DNA of 40,573 nt, from contig CALZOU010000008.1 in assembly GCA_945827805.1 (NCBI GenBank), positions 1-40,573 of the forward strand. The letters are read 5' to 3'. This DNA is from an uncultured Lachnospiraceae bacterium. GTDB taxonomy: Bacteria; Bacillota; Clostridia; Lachnospirales; Lachnospiraceae. Below, one piece after another: positions 24,969-33,272 of this stretch. Under the pieces are notes generated by a model. It saw only the letters and a list, made by a program, of their open reading frames with translations. It was not told the origin of the DNA and did not search any database. How positions within the stretch are numbered: position 1 is the first letter of the stretch; each line of letters opens with the position of its first letter. Position numbers and translations under genes: made by a program.

Positions 24969-25964
24969 ATGCATATGGCTGACGCACTTGTCGCACCGGC
25001 AGTGGCCGGAACCATGTATGTCTGTTCCGCAGCTGCGGCGGCATATTCTGTAAAAAAAGTCAGATTGGAAAATGATCCGAAAAAGATTCCGGTCATGGGG
25101 ATCATGGGTGCCTTTGTCTTTGCTGCCCAGATGATCAACTTTACGATCCCGGGGACCGGGTCAAGCGGACATCTTTGCGGAGGTATGCTTTTGACCGCAT
25201 TGCTTGGACCGTATGCAGGATTTTTGACAATGATCGGTGTGCTGCTGATCCAGTGCCTGCTGTTTGCGGACGGCGGTATTCTGGCACTGGGATGCAATAT
25301 CTGGAACATGGCATTTTACGGCTGTTTTCTCGGAGCGCTGCTGATCTGGAAACCCATGATGAAAAAAGGAATGTCCAGAGGTAAGATCATTCTGGCTTCC
25401 ATTCTCGGCTGTGTACTGACTTTACAGCTGGGGGCTTTCAGCGTGACAGTGGAAACACTGGCCTCCGGCATCACGGCTCTTCCTTTTGTTACCTTTGTGG
25501 CCACCATGCAGCCTATCCATCTGGCCATTGGTTTTGTGGAAGGTCTGATCACGGCAGCTGTGCTGGTATTTGTCTATGAGGCAAGACCGGAGATCCTGTT
25601 TGCCAGTGAGACGGTAAAAGAAGAAAAGGCCAGATTTTCTTTCAAAAAGACCATGGTTATTCTGGCAGTTGCAGCGGTGGTAATCGCCGGAGCCATGTCA
25701 TTGGTGGCTTCTTCCAACCCGGACGGTCTGGAGTGGTCCATTGAAAAGATCACCGGTTCCACCGAAGTGGAGAATGAGGGCAGTGTTTACGATACCGCAG
25801 AAGCTATTCAGGAAACGACGGCTGTTCTTCCGGATTACGCGTTCAAAAATTCAGATTCGGCGCTGGGAACATCTTTTTCCGGTATCATTGGCGGACTGGT
25901 GGTTGTGGGTGTCTGTGTCGGTGCCTGCTATGCCTTTAAATTTTTCAAAAAGAAAGAATCATAA
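24969..25964 (+). CDS. cbiM: Cobalt/nickel ECF transporter substrate-binding subunit, CbiM fused to PDGLE domain
   Basis: This 331-residue membrane protein is the S-component of a Co(II)/Ni(II) energy-coupling factor transporter. The N-terminal MHMADAL supplies the His2 metal ligand used by CbiM/NikM; GTGSSGHLCGG (62-72) and HLAIGFVEGLIT (184-195) are family motifs. After about seven membrane segments, residues 225-331 form a CbiN/NikN-like part with two membrane segments around a loop and the PDGLE signature at 251-255. The fusion replaces a separate cbiN gene. CCAGGAGGG precedes the ATG. It is first in an operon with cbiQ (3 bp gap) and cbiO (4 bp overlap). Choice between cobalt and nickel is not settled by sequence. 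Confidence 0.92.
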   Translation: MHMADALVAPAVAGTMYVCSAAAAAYSVKKVRLENDPKKIPVMGIMGAFVFAAQMINFTIPGTGSSGHLCGGMLLTALLGPYAGFLTMIGVLLIQCLLFADGGILALGCNIWNMAFYGCFLGALLIWKPMMKKGMSRGKIILASILGCVLTLQLGAFSVTVETLASGITALPFVTFVATMQPIHLAIGFVEGLITAAVLVFVYEARPEILFASETVKEEKARFSFKKTMVILAVAAVVIAGAMSLVASSNPDGLEWSIEKITGSTEVENEGSVYDTAEAIQETTAVLPDYAFKNSDSALGTSFSGIIGGLVVVGVCVGACYAFKFFKKKES

Positions 25965-25967
25965 CTT

Positions 25968-26780
25968 ATGAGTAAAATCGGAAATGCCATACATGAGATC
26001 CACCATATGGATCTTATCGCGGAACGTGATCAGTGGGTGAATGCTATTCATCCACTGATTAAGTTCGTTATAACGATAGTCTATATTGCCGTCGTTGTTT
26101 CTTTTTATAAATATGATATTCTGGGACTTGCGGGGATGGTGTTGTATCCTCTGGCAGGTTTTATTCTTGCGGATTTGTCCTTTAAGGATTCTCTGAAACG
26201 TCTTCGCATTGTGCTGCCGCTGGTCTGCTTTATCGGTATTTTCAATCCTTTCTTTGACAGAATACCCGTGGAGATCCTGGGCATCCGGATGAATGCCGGT
26301 GTTATTTCCATGATTACACTGATGATGAAAGGTGTTTTTACGGTGCTGGCATCTTATCTTTTGATCGCCACTACTACGATTGAAAAGCTCTGTTATGCTT
26401 TTCGGCTTCTTCATGTGCCAAAAATTCTGGTGACACAGATCCTTTTGACTTACCGCTATATTACGGTGCTTCTGGAGGAAGTCAACCGGGTAACTCAGGC
26501 CTATGCGCTGCGGGCTCCGAAACAGAAGGGAGTCCACTTTAAAGTTTGGGGATCACTGACAGGACAGCTTCTCTTAAGAAGTATGGACAGAGCCGGTGTG
26601 GTATACGAAAGTATGCTTCTCCGGGGATATAAAGGATCGTTTGATTATATCGGCAGCAAAGCGAAAGTCAGACCACAGGATATCGTTTATCTTTTGTTCT
26701 GGATAGCGATATTTGCCCTTTGCAGAAAAGTGCCGATCCTTGTGGTGGTGGGAAATATGGTTGGAGGACTGTTTGTATGA
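25968..26780 (+). CDS. cbiQ: ECF transporter transmembrane subunit CbiQ
   Basis: The 270-residue T-component links the metal-binding subunit to the ATPase. Several hydrophobic segments are followed by the coupling-helix motif SMDRAGVVYESMLLRGY (about 205-222), the Ala-Arg-Gly-type signature of EcfT/CbiQ proteins. The start ATG lies 3 bases after cbiM, with only a weak AAAGAA site, pointing to translational coupling. The 3' end overlaps cbiO by four bases (ATGA). Confidence 0.92.
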   Translation: MSKIGNAIHEIHHMDLIAERDQWVNAIHPLIKFVITIVYIAVVVSFYKYDILGLAGMVLYPLAGFILADLSFKDSLKRLRIVLPLVCFIGIFNPFFDRIPVEILGIRMNAGVISMITLMMKGVFTVLASYLLIATTTIEKLCYAFRLLHVPKILVTQILLTYRYITVLLEEVNRVTQAYALRAPKQKGVHFKVWGSLTGQLLLRSMDRAGVVYESMLLRGYKGSFDYIGSKAKVRPQDIVYLLFWIAIFALCRKVPILVVVGNMVGGLFV

Positions 26781-27520
26781 GTCATATACATATTGATGTG
26801 CAGAATGTGAGCTTCGGTTACGAAAAAGGAAAGGAGATTCTGAAGGATATTTCTTTTCACGGCGGAGAAAATGACGCCATCGGTCTGGTAGGGGCAAACG
26901 GCGTGGGTAAATCCACATTGCTCAAGCTGCTGGTTGGATTAAATACCGAGTATACCGGCAGTATTCGGGTAGAAGAGATCCCTGTAGAAAAGGATATGCT
27001 TCCCCAGATCCGGGAGAAGATCGGCTATGTTTTCCAGGATTCAGACAGTCAGCTGTTTATGTCCACAGCTTATCAGGATATCGCTTTTGCACCGCGAAAT
27101 TATGGATTCCCGGAGGAAGAAGTTGAGAGAAGGGTGCAGCATGCGCTGGAAATGACAGGAATTACCCATTTAAAGGATAAGCAGATCTTCAAGATGTCCG
27201 GCGGTGAGAAAAAACTGGTGTCTATTGCCACGATCCTTTCCATGACACCGGATATCATTCTGATGGACGAGCCCTCAATAGCGCTGGATCCGAGAAACCG
27301 GAGAAATCTGATTCATATTTTAAATTCGTTTGATCATTTAAAGATCATTGCCTCCCATGATCTGGATATGATCCTGGAGACCTGCAACCGAACGATTTTG
27401 ATGGCAGATGGCAAGATCATCTGTGACGGTCCGACAAAGGAGATCCTGACGGACAAAATACTTCTGGAGGAAAATGGCCTGGAGCTGCCGATGTGTATGC
27501 AGCATCCCGTCATTCGCTAA
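26777..27520 (+). CDS. cbiO: ECF transporter ATP-binding subunit CbiO
   Basis: A 247-residue ABC ATPase with Walker A GANGVGKST (K45), Q-loop VFQDSDSQLFM, signature MSGGEKK, Walker B IILMDEPS and switch His in ASHDLD. The ATG at 26777 overlaps the cbiQ stop and has GGAGG 9 bases upstream; an in-frame upstream start inside cbiQ is rejected. A single ATPase gene means the transporter uses a homodimer, as in group I Co/Ni ECF systems. Confidence 0.94.
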   Translation: MSHIHIDVQNVSFGYEKGKEILKDISFHGGENDAIGLVGANGVGKSTLLKLLVGLNTEYTGSIRVEEIPVEKDMLPQIREKIGYVFQDSDSQLFMSTAYQDIAFAPRNYGFPEEEVERRVQHALEMTGITHLKDKQIFKMSGGEKKLVSIATILSMTPDIILMDEPSIALDPRNRRNLIHILNSFDHLKIIASHDLDMILETCNRTILMADGKIICDGPTKEILTDKILLEENGLELPMCMQHPVIR

Positions 27521-27551
27521 AATGCAGATGAAATAAGGAAACACAATATCG

Positions 27552-27675
27552 TATCTGTTCAGTACCTGCACAGATAGGATTCGCAAACCTATGAAAATCG
27601 GCTGCGCCGAAGGGAGTTGCTCCACCAGGAGCATATTCCTGGTTACTGTTGACTGGCTTGCCAGTGAACAGTAAC
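27552..27675 (-). repeat. Dispersed intergenic repeat, copy G (inverted) with hairpin module
   Basis: Read on the minus strand it carries ATAGGTTTGCGAATCCTATC and ends GGTACTGAACAGATA, matching the 3' half of copy A. Its other end is a hairpin of 15-bp arms (27642-27656, 27661-27675) with one mismatch and a CTTG loop. It lies after cbiO and may also end that operon, as no other terminator is visible. Confidence 0.75.
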
Positions 27676-27716
27676 CCTCTATTAAAAATTCCTGCATTAA
27701 ATTCTCACGGATAAGG

Positions 27717-27745
27717 TTGACATTTTCAAGAGAACATGGTATTTT
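27717..27745 (+). promoter_or_regulatory. leuA T-box transcript promoter
   Basis: TTGACA (27717-27722), 17 bases, TATTTT (27740-27745). It lies 100 bases before the specifier region and would start the leader near 27752. Confidence 0.75.
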
Positions 27746-27751
27746 GGACAA

Positions 27752-28059
27752 AGATAAAAAGAAAAAGCGTTGAAGAGGAGTAGTACCTGTTCATCCGGAG
27801 TTCAGAAAGCTGTTGGCTGATGTGAAACAGCGGAAGGAGAGCTGGGAACTGACCTTGGAGTGGCTGCCCGAAATTCTTTGGAAAAGTAGACGCAGACGGA
27901 GCCCAACCGTTACAGTGGGAGAGATATCGAAGTAACATTCCGTATCTTGTTGAGCGTATGATTTCGATCATAAACCAGAGTGGTACCGCGAGGACATCCT
28001 TAGTCTTTCGTCTCTGCAGGCAGTATGCCTGAAGGAGCACGGAAGGCTTTTTCTTTTTG
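27752..28059 (+). promoter_or_regulatory. T-box riboswitch, leucine (CUG specifier), controlling leuA
   Basis: The T-box core AGAGTGGTACCGCG is at 27977-27990; its UGGU would pair with the NCCA end of a tRNA whose discriminator is A, as in tRNA-Leu. On the 3' side of stem I, GGGAACTGACC places CUG (27849-27851) in the specifier position, a leucine codon that agrees with the downstream gene. AGTAG and GAGAG-type stem I elements are also present. The terminator hairpin centres on GCAGGC-AGTAT-GCCTG (28016-28031) and ends in T-runs at 28048-28058. Uncharged tRNA-Leu should favour the antiterminator and switch leuA on. Confidence 0.92.
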
Positions 28060-28095
28060 TTGTATATAATATTAGAAAACAGGAGGAACAACAGT

Positions 28096-29766
28096 ATGAT
28101 GAATCACAGAAAGTATACAAGACAGTATTTTATGCCGCCGGAAGTCTGCATGGACTGGACCAAAAAGGAATATGTAGAAAAAGCGCCAAAGTGGTGCAGC
28201 GTTGACCTGCGTGACGGAAACCAGGCGCTGGTTATCCCCATGAGCCTTGATCAGAAAGTGGCTTTCTTTAAATTGCTCTGCAAAGTAGGATTTAAGGAGA
28301 TCGAGGTTGGTTTCCCGGCTGCTTCTGATACAGAGTTTATCTTTCTTCGTACGCTGATCGAGCAGGATCTGATTCCGGACGATGTGACGATCCAGGTACT
28401 GACTCAGGCCCGTGAGCATATCATCAAGAGAACCTTCGAAGGTCTGAAAGGCTGCAAAAATGCCATTGTACATGTATATAATTCCACTTCTCTTGCACAG
28501 CGCGAGCAGGTGTTCAGAAAAGATAAAGAAGAGATCCTGAAGATCGCTGTAGAAGGCGCAAAGCTTCTGAAAGAGCTGACCGAGGAAGCAGGAGCCAACT
28601 ATCGTTTTGAGTACAGCCCGGAAAGCTTTACCGGTACAGAGCCGGAATACGCTCTGGAGGTATGTAACGCAGTGCTTGACGTATGGCAGCCCACACTGGA
28701 CAGAAAGGCTATCATCAATCTGCCGGTAACTGTAGAGCTTTCCATGCCCCACGTATATGCCAGCCAGATCGAGTACATGAGCAAACACATGCATTACCGT
28801 GACTGTGTGGAGATTTCTCAGCATCCGCACAATGACCGTGGCTGCGGCGTTGCAGATACTGAAATGGGTATGCTGGCCGGCGCAGACCGTGTGGAAGGTA
28901 CACTGTTCGGAAACGGTGAGCGCACCGGTAACGTGGATATCATTACTCTGGCCATGAATATGTATATGCAGGGTGTGGATCCAGAACTTGACCTTTCCGA
29001 TATGCCGGGTATCGTTGAAGAATATGAGAAATATACCGGTATGAAGGTCAATGAGCGTTCTCCGTACAGCGGCGAGCTTGTATTTGCCGCATTCTCCGGT
29101 TCTCATCAGGATGCTATCGCCAAGGGTATGAAGTGGATCGAGGAAAAGAATCCGGAGCACTGGACTGTACCGTATCTGCCCATCGATCCCCACGATGTGG
29201 GCCGCAACTACGACGCAGACGTTATCCGTATCAACAGCCAGTCCGGAAAAGGCGGCGTAGGCTATATCCTGGAGACAAAATTCGGTCTCTGTCTGCCGGC
29301 AAAGATGCGGGAGGCCATGGGATATGCGGCCAAAGGCGTATCCGATGTCAACCACAAAGAGCTGCAGCCGGAGGAAATCTTCGAAATCTACAAGAAGACC
29401 TTCGAGCATATCGCAGGACCGCTTAAGATCGAAGCCATCCATTACCGTCAGGAAGCAAACGGCGGTATGACAGCTATGGTGGATTCTCTGTATAATGGCA
29501 AGCCGAATCATACAGAGTGTGCCGGTAACGGTCGTCTGAACGCTGTAAGTAATGCACTGAAAGCAGCTTACGGCCTTAAATACAATCTGGTGACTTATCA
29601 GGAACACGCTCTGGAGAGAAGCTCATCCTCCCGTGCCATCGCATATGTAGGAATCGAGGATGAAAACAAGAAGCTGTTCTGGGGCAGCGGTGTAGATGCC
29701 GATATCATCCGTGCGTCTGTAGATGCGCTGATCAATGCCATCAATAATGCATTGCTTGCCGAGTAA
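28096..29766 (+). CDS. leuA: 2-isopropylmalate synthase
   Basis: The enzyme condenses acetyl-CoA with 2-oxoisovalerate, the first committed step of leucine synthesis. Its 556 residues follow the LeuA type that begins with an R-KYxRQYFMPP segment (fungal/actinobacterial class). SVDLRDGNQAL holds the DRDG-equivalent catalytic motif, ISQHPHNDRGCGVA the metal-binding HxH, and FGNGERTGNVDI the substrate loop; the C-terminal allosteric region (about 430-556) is complete. I chose the ATG at 28096 (AGGAGG 9 bases before); an ATG at 28057 lies in the T-box terminator. A terminator follows at 29809. Confidence 0.96.
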   Translation: MMNHRKYTRQYFMPPEVCMDWTKKEYVEKAPKWCSVDLRDGNQALVIPMSLDQKVAFFKLLCKVGFKEIEVGFPAASDTEFIFLRTLIEQDLIPDDVTIQVLTQAREHIIKRTFEGLKGCKNAIVHVYNSTSLAQREQVFRKDKEEILKIAVEGAKLLKELTEEAGANYRFEYSPESFTGTEPEYALEVCNAVLDVWQPTLDRKAIINLPVTVELSMPHVYASQIEYMSKHMHYRDCVEISQHPHNDRGCGVADTEMGMLAGADRVEGTLFGNGERTGNVDIITLAMNMYMQGVDPELDLSDMPGIVEEYEKYTGMKVNERSPYSGELVFAAFSGSHQDAIAKGMKWIEEKNPEHWTVPYLPIDPHDVGRNYDADVIRINSQSGKGGVGYILETKFGLCLPAKMREAMGYAAKGVSDVNHKELQPEEIFEIYKKTFEHIAGPLKIEAIHYRQEANGGMTAMVDSLYNGKPNHTECAGNGRLNAVSNALKAAYGLKYNLVTYQEHALERSSSSRAIAYVGIEDENKKLFWGSGVDADIIRASVDALINAINNALLAE

Positions 29767-29808
29767 TAGAATAATGTCTGTTGAATACTGAACAGATTAG
29801 TGTATGTT

Positions 29809-29860
29809 CAGCCGCTGAAAACTGTCGAAGAATATAACGGTTTCCGGCGGCTGATTCTTT
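29809..29860 (+). terminator. Rho-independent terminator of leuA
   Basis: CAGCCGC (29809-29815) pairs with GCGGCTG (29847-29853), with further partial pairing inside (GAAAACTGT with ACGGTTTC), and is followed by ATTCTTTTATT. A CTGAACAGATTA string just before it resembles the end of the dispersed repeat. Confidence 0.75.
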
Positions 29861-29965
29861 TATTGTATTTCAGAAGTTAAGGACAGTTTTTCGTTGCTGC
29901 GCATATGAAAAAAGTCCTGTGGTTCTATTTTGAGTGTTGTCACAGGAAAAACGATTCTGCGAAAT

Positions 29966-29999
29966 GTTTTTGGGCTTTTTTGCGAAAAAAGGCAAAAAC
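29966..29999. promoter_or_regulatory. Inverted repeat directly upstream of the thrC promoter
   Basis: GTTTTTG-GG-CTTTTTT-GCG-AAAAAAG-G-CAAAAAC: nested perfect arms with one unpaired base, ending 2 bp before the thrC -35 box. It could be an operator or an A/T-tract UP-type element. The surrounding 88 bp contain TGCGA four times (29958, 29981, 30010, 30041). Confidence 0.5.
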
Positions 30000-30001
30000 G
30001 A

Positions 30002-30030
30002 TTGCAAACTGCGAGTAAAACAGATACAAT
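30002..30030 (+). promoter_or_regulatory. thrC promoter
   Basis: TTGCAA (30002-30007), 17 bases, TACAAT (30025-30030), 54 bases before the thrC start codon. Confidence 0.7.
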
Positions 30031-30083
30031 AGTACGCAAATGCGAATTTACTATGCTAACGTAAAAAAGAGGAGATTGTTGTT

Positions 30084-31574
30084 ATGGAAATCTTGTATAA
30101 AAGCACCAGAGGCAACGGAGAGACAGTCACTGCTTCTCAGGCTATCTTAAAGGGTCTGGCTGACGATGGCGGTCTGTTTGTCCCCACACAGGTTCCGGCA
30201 CTGGATGTGCCCATGGAAAAACTCGCAGAAATGTCCTATCAGGAAGTGGCCTATGAGGTCATGAGCCGTTTCTTCAGCGATTTTACAGAGGAAGAGTTAA
30301 AGCACTGCATCAATTCTGCTTACGATTCCAAGTTTGATACAAAGGAGATCGCACCTATCCGTGAAGCGGACGGCGCATTTTATCTGGAACTGTTCCACGG
30401 CGCTACCATTGCCTTTAAAGATATGGCACTGTCAATCCTGCCCCATCTGATGATCACTTCCGCCAGAAAGAATCAGATTAAGAATGATATCGTCATCCTG
30501 ACGGCTACTTCCGGTGATACCGGAAAGGCAGCTCTGGCAGGTTTTGCGGATGTACCTGGTACAAAGATCATCGTATTTTTCCCGAAGGATGGCGTAAGCC
30601 CCATCCAGAAGGCACAGATGGTGACTCAGAGAGGCGCCAATACTCACGTGGTTGCCATCAACGGCAATTTCGACGACGCTCAGACCGGTGTCAAGAAAAT
30701 GTTTAACGATAAAGCCCTGGCAGCAGAGCTTGCCGAGGCCGGATATCAGTTCTCATCTGCCAATTCCATTAACATCGGCCGTCTGATCCCGCAGGTTGCC
30801 TACTATGTATATGCCTACGCTCAGATGGTGAAAAAGGGTGAGCTGAAAGTCGGCGATCCGATGCGTGTAGTTGTTCCGACAGGTAACTTCGGCAACATTC
30901 TGGCAGCTTACTATGCAAAACAGATGGGTGTGTCTATAGAAAAGCTGATCTGCGCATCCAATGAGAACAAGGTACTGTTTGATTTCTTTACCACAGGTAC
31001 ATATGACAGAAAACGTGAGTTTATCTTGACCACTTCTCCGTCTATGGATATTCTGATCTCCAGTAATCTGGAGCGTCTGATCTATCAGATCGCCGGCTCT
31101 GATGAGGCTAAGAACAGAGAACTGATGAGAGAACTGTCTGAAGCTGGTTCTTATACAATTACTGAAGAGATGAAAGCACAGCTTAAGGATTTTGCCGGCG
31201 GCTACGCTACTGAGGAGCAGACGGCACAGACGATCCATGATCTGTACGAAAAGACCGGTTACGTGATCGATACCCATACCGCTGTGGCTGCTACTGTATG
31301 TAATGCTTACAATGCTGAACACGCAGACGGCGTAAAGACATTGATCGCGTCTACCGCCAGCCCCTATAAGTTTACCAGAAGCGTTATGAACGCTATTGAT
31401 CCCAAGTATGACGATATGACGGACTTCGAGCTGATCGATGAGCTGTCTGCACTGTCAAAGACAAAGATCCCGCAGGCCATCGAGGATATCCGCAGTGCTC
31501 CGGTGCTTCATAAGACCGTAGCCGAGGTAGATGGCATGGAAGCGGCAGTCAAGGCATTTTTACAGGTAAAATAA
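30084..31574 (+). CDS. thrC: Threonine synthase
   Basis: The PLP enzyme turns O-phosphohomoserine into threonine. At 496 residues it is the long class shared by enterobacteria, yeast and clostridia. The N-terminus (YKSTRGNGETVTASQAILKG) and the PLP lysine K112 in GATIAFKDMAL are typical; TATSGDTGKAAL is the catalytic/phosphate segment and VPTGNFGNILA contacts the PLP phosphate. GAGGAGA precedes the ATG. A consensus-like promoter is 54 bp upstream. dgt follows after 12 bp, so both are probably on one transcript. Confidence 0.96.
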   Translation: MEILYKSTRGNGETVTASQAILKGLADDGGLFVPTQVPALDVPMEKLAEMSYQEVAYEVMSRFFSDFTEEELKHCINSAYDSKFDTKEIAPIREADGAFYLELFHGATIAFKDMALSILPHLMITSARKNQIKNDIVILTATSGDTGKAALAGFADVPGTKIIVFFPKDGVSPIQKAQMVTQRGANTHVVAINGNFDDAQTGVKKMFNDKALAAELAEAGYQFSSANSINIGRLIPQVAYYVYAYAQMVKKGELKVGDPMRVVVPTGNFGNILAAYYAKQMGVSIEKLICASNENKVLFDFFTTGTYDRKREFILTTSPSMDILISSNLERLIYQIAGSDEAKNRELMRELSEAGSYTITEEMKAQLKDFAGGYATEEQTAQTIHDLYEKTGYVIDTHTAVAATVCNAYNAEHADGVKTLIASTASPYKFTRSVMNAIDPKYDDMTDFELIDELSALSKTKIPQAIEDIRSAPVLHKTVAEVDGMEAAVKAFLQVK

Positions 31575-31586
31575 ACCGCGAAAGAC

Positions 31587-33005
31587 ATGAACTGGACAAA
31601 ATTACTATCAAAGAAACGCGCCGGAGTATACCCGGCGCGTAGTAAGTTAAAAACAAATATTGATCTTCGCAGCGAGTTTGAGAAGGATTACCACCGTATC
31701 ATCGGCAGCGCTTCTTTTCGGCGTCTGCAAGATAAAACTCAGGTTTTTCCTCTGGATAAGAGTGATTTTATCCGTACAAGGCTGACGCATTCGCTGGAGG
31801 TATCATCTCTGGCCAAATCCCTGGGGCAGAATATTGCGGAATATATCCTGCAGAAGAATATGGATCCGGAATTTACGTATCCTATGAAGGATGATATATG
31901 CAATATCCTGATGTGTGCGGGACTGATCCACGATATCGGTAATCCGCCGTTTGGACATTTTGGTGAAGATTCCATCCGGGAATGGTTTCAGAAACATCTG
32001 TCTTCCTACTATTTCAAAGGACAAAGGATCACAGACATACTGGACGAACAGATGGTCAGGGATTTTTATCTGTTTGAAGGTAACGCCCAGGCCCTTCGTG
32101 TGGTAACCCGGCTTCATTTCCTGACCGGGGAGCACGGTATGAATCTGACCTATGCGCTGCTGGCAGCGATCCTGAAATATCCGGCCACATCCCTTGAAGT
32201 AGACGAAAATGTGGAAGATATCAGCCGACGCAAGGTAGGGATCTTTCACAGCGAAGAGGAAATATTTCATGAAATCATGAAAGAAACAGGAATGAACGGC
32301 AGCCGTCATCCTCTGTCTTTTATTCTGGAAGCAGCCGATGATATCGCGTATCTTACAGCAGATATCGAAGATGCCTACAAAAAGGACTGTATCAATTATG
32401 ATCTGCTGGTGCGGGAACTTTACGATGAGCTGCAGCCCTACGGTGAGAACGAAGATTTCAATGCAGCTGAGGTGCTGGAGCATCAGTACCGCAAGGCAAG
32501 AAAGCGCGGTGTCAAGGAACCGAAATTATATGCCGTGCAGAACTGGCTGGTGAAGGTGCAGAGTTATATGATGTCCTGTGCTACCCGTGGGTTTATAGAG
32601 CATTATGATGAGATCATGGCAGGAGAGTGGAAACAGGATATTTTTGCGGGAACAGGTGCTGAGGGCATTCGGTCGGCACTTCATAATATAGCTTTTCGCA
32701 ATGCTTTTGAGTCTATGCCTATCCTTCGCATCGAGTTAGGGGCCGGCAAGATGATGGATGATATCCTGGAAAGATTTGTTCCGGCATTTATTGTGTATGA
32801 CACGGATGAGAAGATGGGAATGATCGAGCATAAGATCACCCAGCTGGTATCAGAGAATTATAAGCAGGTGTACCACAGCTGCGCCGAAGGAAAATCAGAA
32901 GCAGAAAAACTGTATCTGAGACTTCACCTGGTGACGGATTACGTCAGCGGCATGACGGACAGCTTTGCCCGGGATCTGTATCAGGAAGTGAATGGTATAT
33001 TGTAA
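31587..33005 (+). CDS. dgt: dGTP triphosphohydrolase (HD domain)
   Basis: This 472-residue HD-domain protein hydrolyses dNTPs, usually dGTP, to deoxynucleoside and triphosphate. The dGTPase start FRRLQDKTQVFPLDKSDF leads to the metal ligands: H68 in RLTHSLEVS, the H115-D116 pair in AGLIHDIGNPPFGHFGED, and a further Asp in EAADDIAYLTADIEDA. Its start is 12 bp after thrC with no strong ribosome site, which suggests coupling. The functional link to threonine synthesis is not obvious. CGGC-GCT-GCCG followed by TTTT at 33018-33031 may be a weak terminator. Confidence 0.93.
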   Translation: MNWTKLLSKKRAGVYPARSKLKTNIDLRSEFEKDYHRIIGSASFRRLQDKTQVFPLDKSDFIRTRLTHSLEVSSLAKSLGQNIAEYILQKNMDPEFTYPMKDDICNILMCAGLIHDIGNPPFGHFGEDSIREWFQKHLSSYYFKGQRITDILDEQMVRDFYLFEGNAQALRVVTRLHFLTGEHGMNLTYALLAAILKYPATSLEVDENVEDISRRKVGIFHSEEEIFHEIMKETGMNGSRHPLSFILEAADDIAYLTADIEDAYKKDCINYDLLVRELYDELQPYGENEDFNAAEVLEHQYRKARKRGVKEPKLYAVQNWLVKVQSYMMSCATRGFIEHYDEIMAGEWKQDIFAGTGAEGIRSALHNIAFRNAFESMPILRIELGAGKMMDDILERFVPAFIVYDTDEKMGMIEHKITQLVSENYKQVYHSCAEGKSEAEKLYLRLHLVTDYVSGMTDSFARDLYQEVNGIL

Positions 33006-33129
33006 TGAGTGCCCGGACGGCGCTGCCGGTTTTGCAGGATTTTTACGTTGAGCTTGCATAAAACATATAATACAAAATTTATTTCATATTCAGTTTTGAA
33101 AAATGTAATAAAAATTCTGCTGAAATTTG

Positions 33130-33185
33130 TTGATTTTTTTTTGTGATAATGTATAATTACAACTGTGTGAGCGACAAGTGCTCAC
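33130..33185 (+). promoter_or_regulatory. pckA promoter and 5'-end hairpin
   Basis: TTGATT (33130-33135), 16 bases, TATAAT (33152-33157). The expected start is near 33164, giving a leader of about 109 nt. At its very 5' end GTGAGC (33167-33172) and GCTCAC (33180-33185) form a hairpin or operator. Strong codon bias in pckA agrees with high expression. Confidence 0.7.
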
Positions 33186-33272
33186 TGCTGTGAATGAATA
33201 AGTTATGCAGAGTATGCGTCATTTCATTCTTTTATATGGTTAAGGAAATTTTTAAATGGAGGTTCATGTAAA

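Noticed and set aside
28072-29607. Open frame of 511 codons on the minus strand, antisense to leuA
   Set aside because: It lies fully inside leuA, lacks a ribosome site, has a Cys/His/Ile-rich composition and no recognisable domain. It comes from the codon bias of leuA. The same applies to long antisense frames under pckA (33564-34916) and the hybrid kinase (37191-38507).
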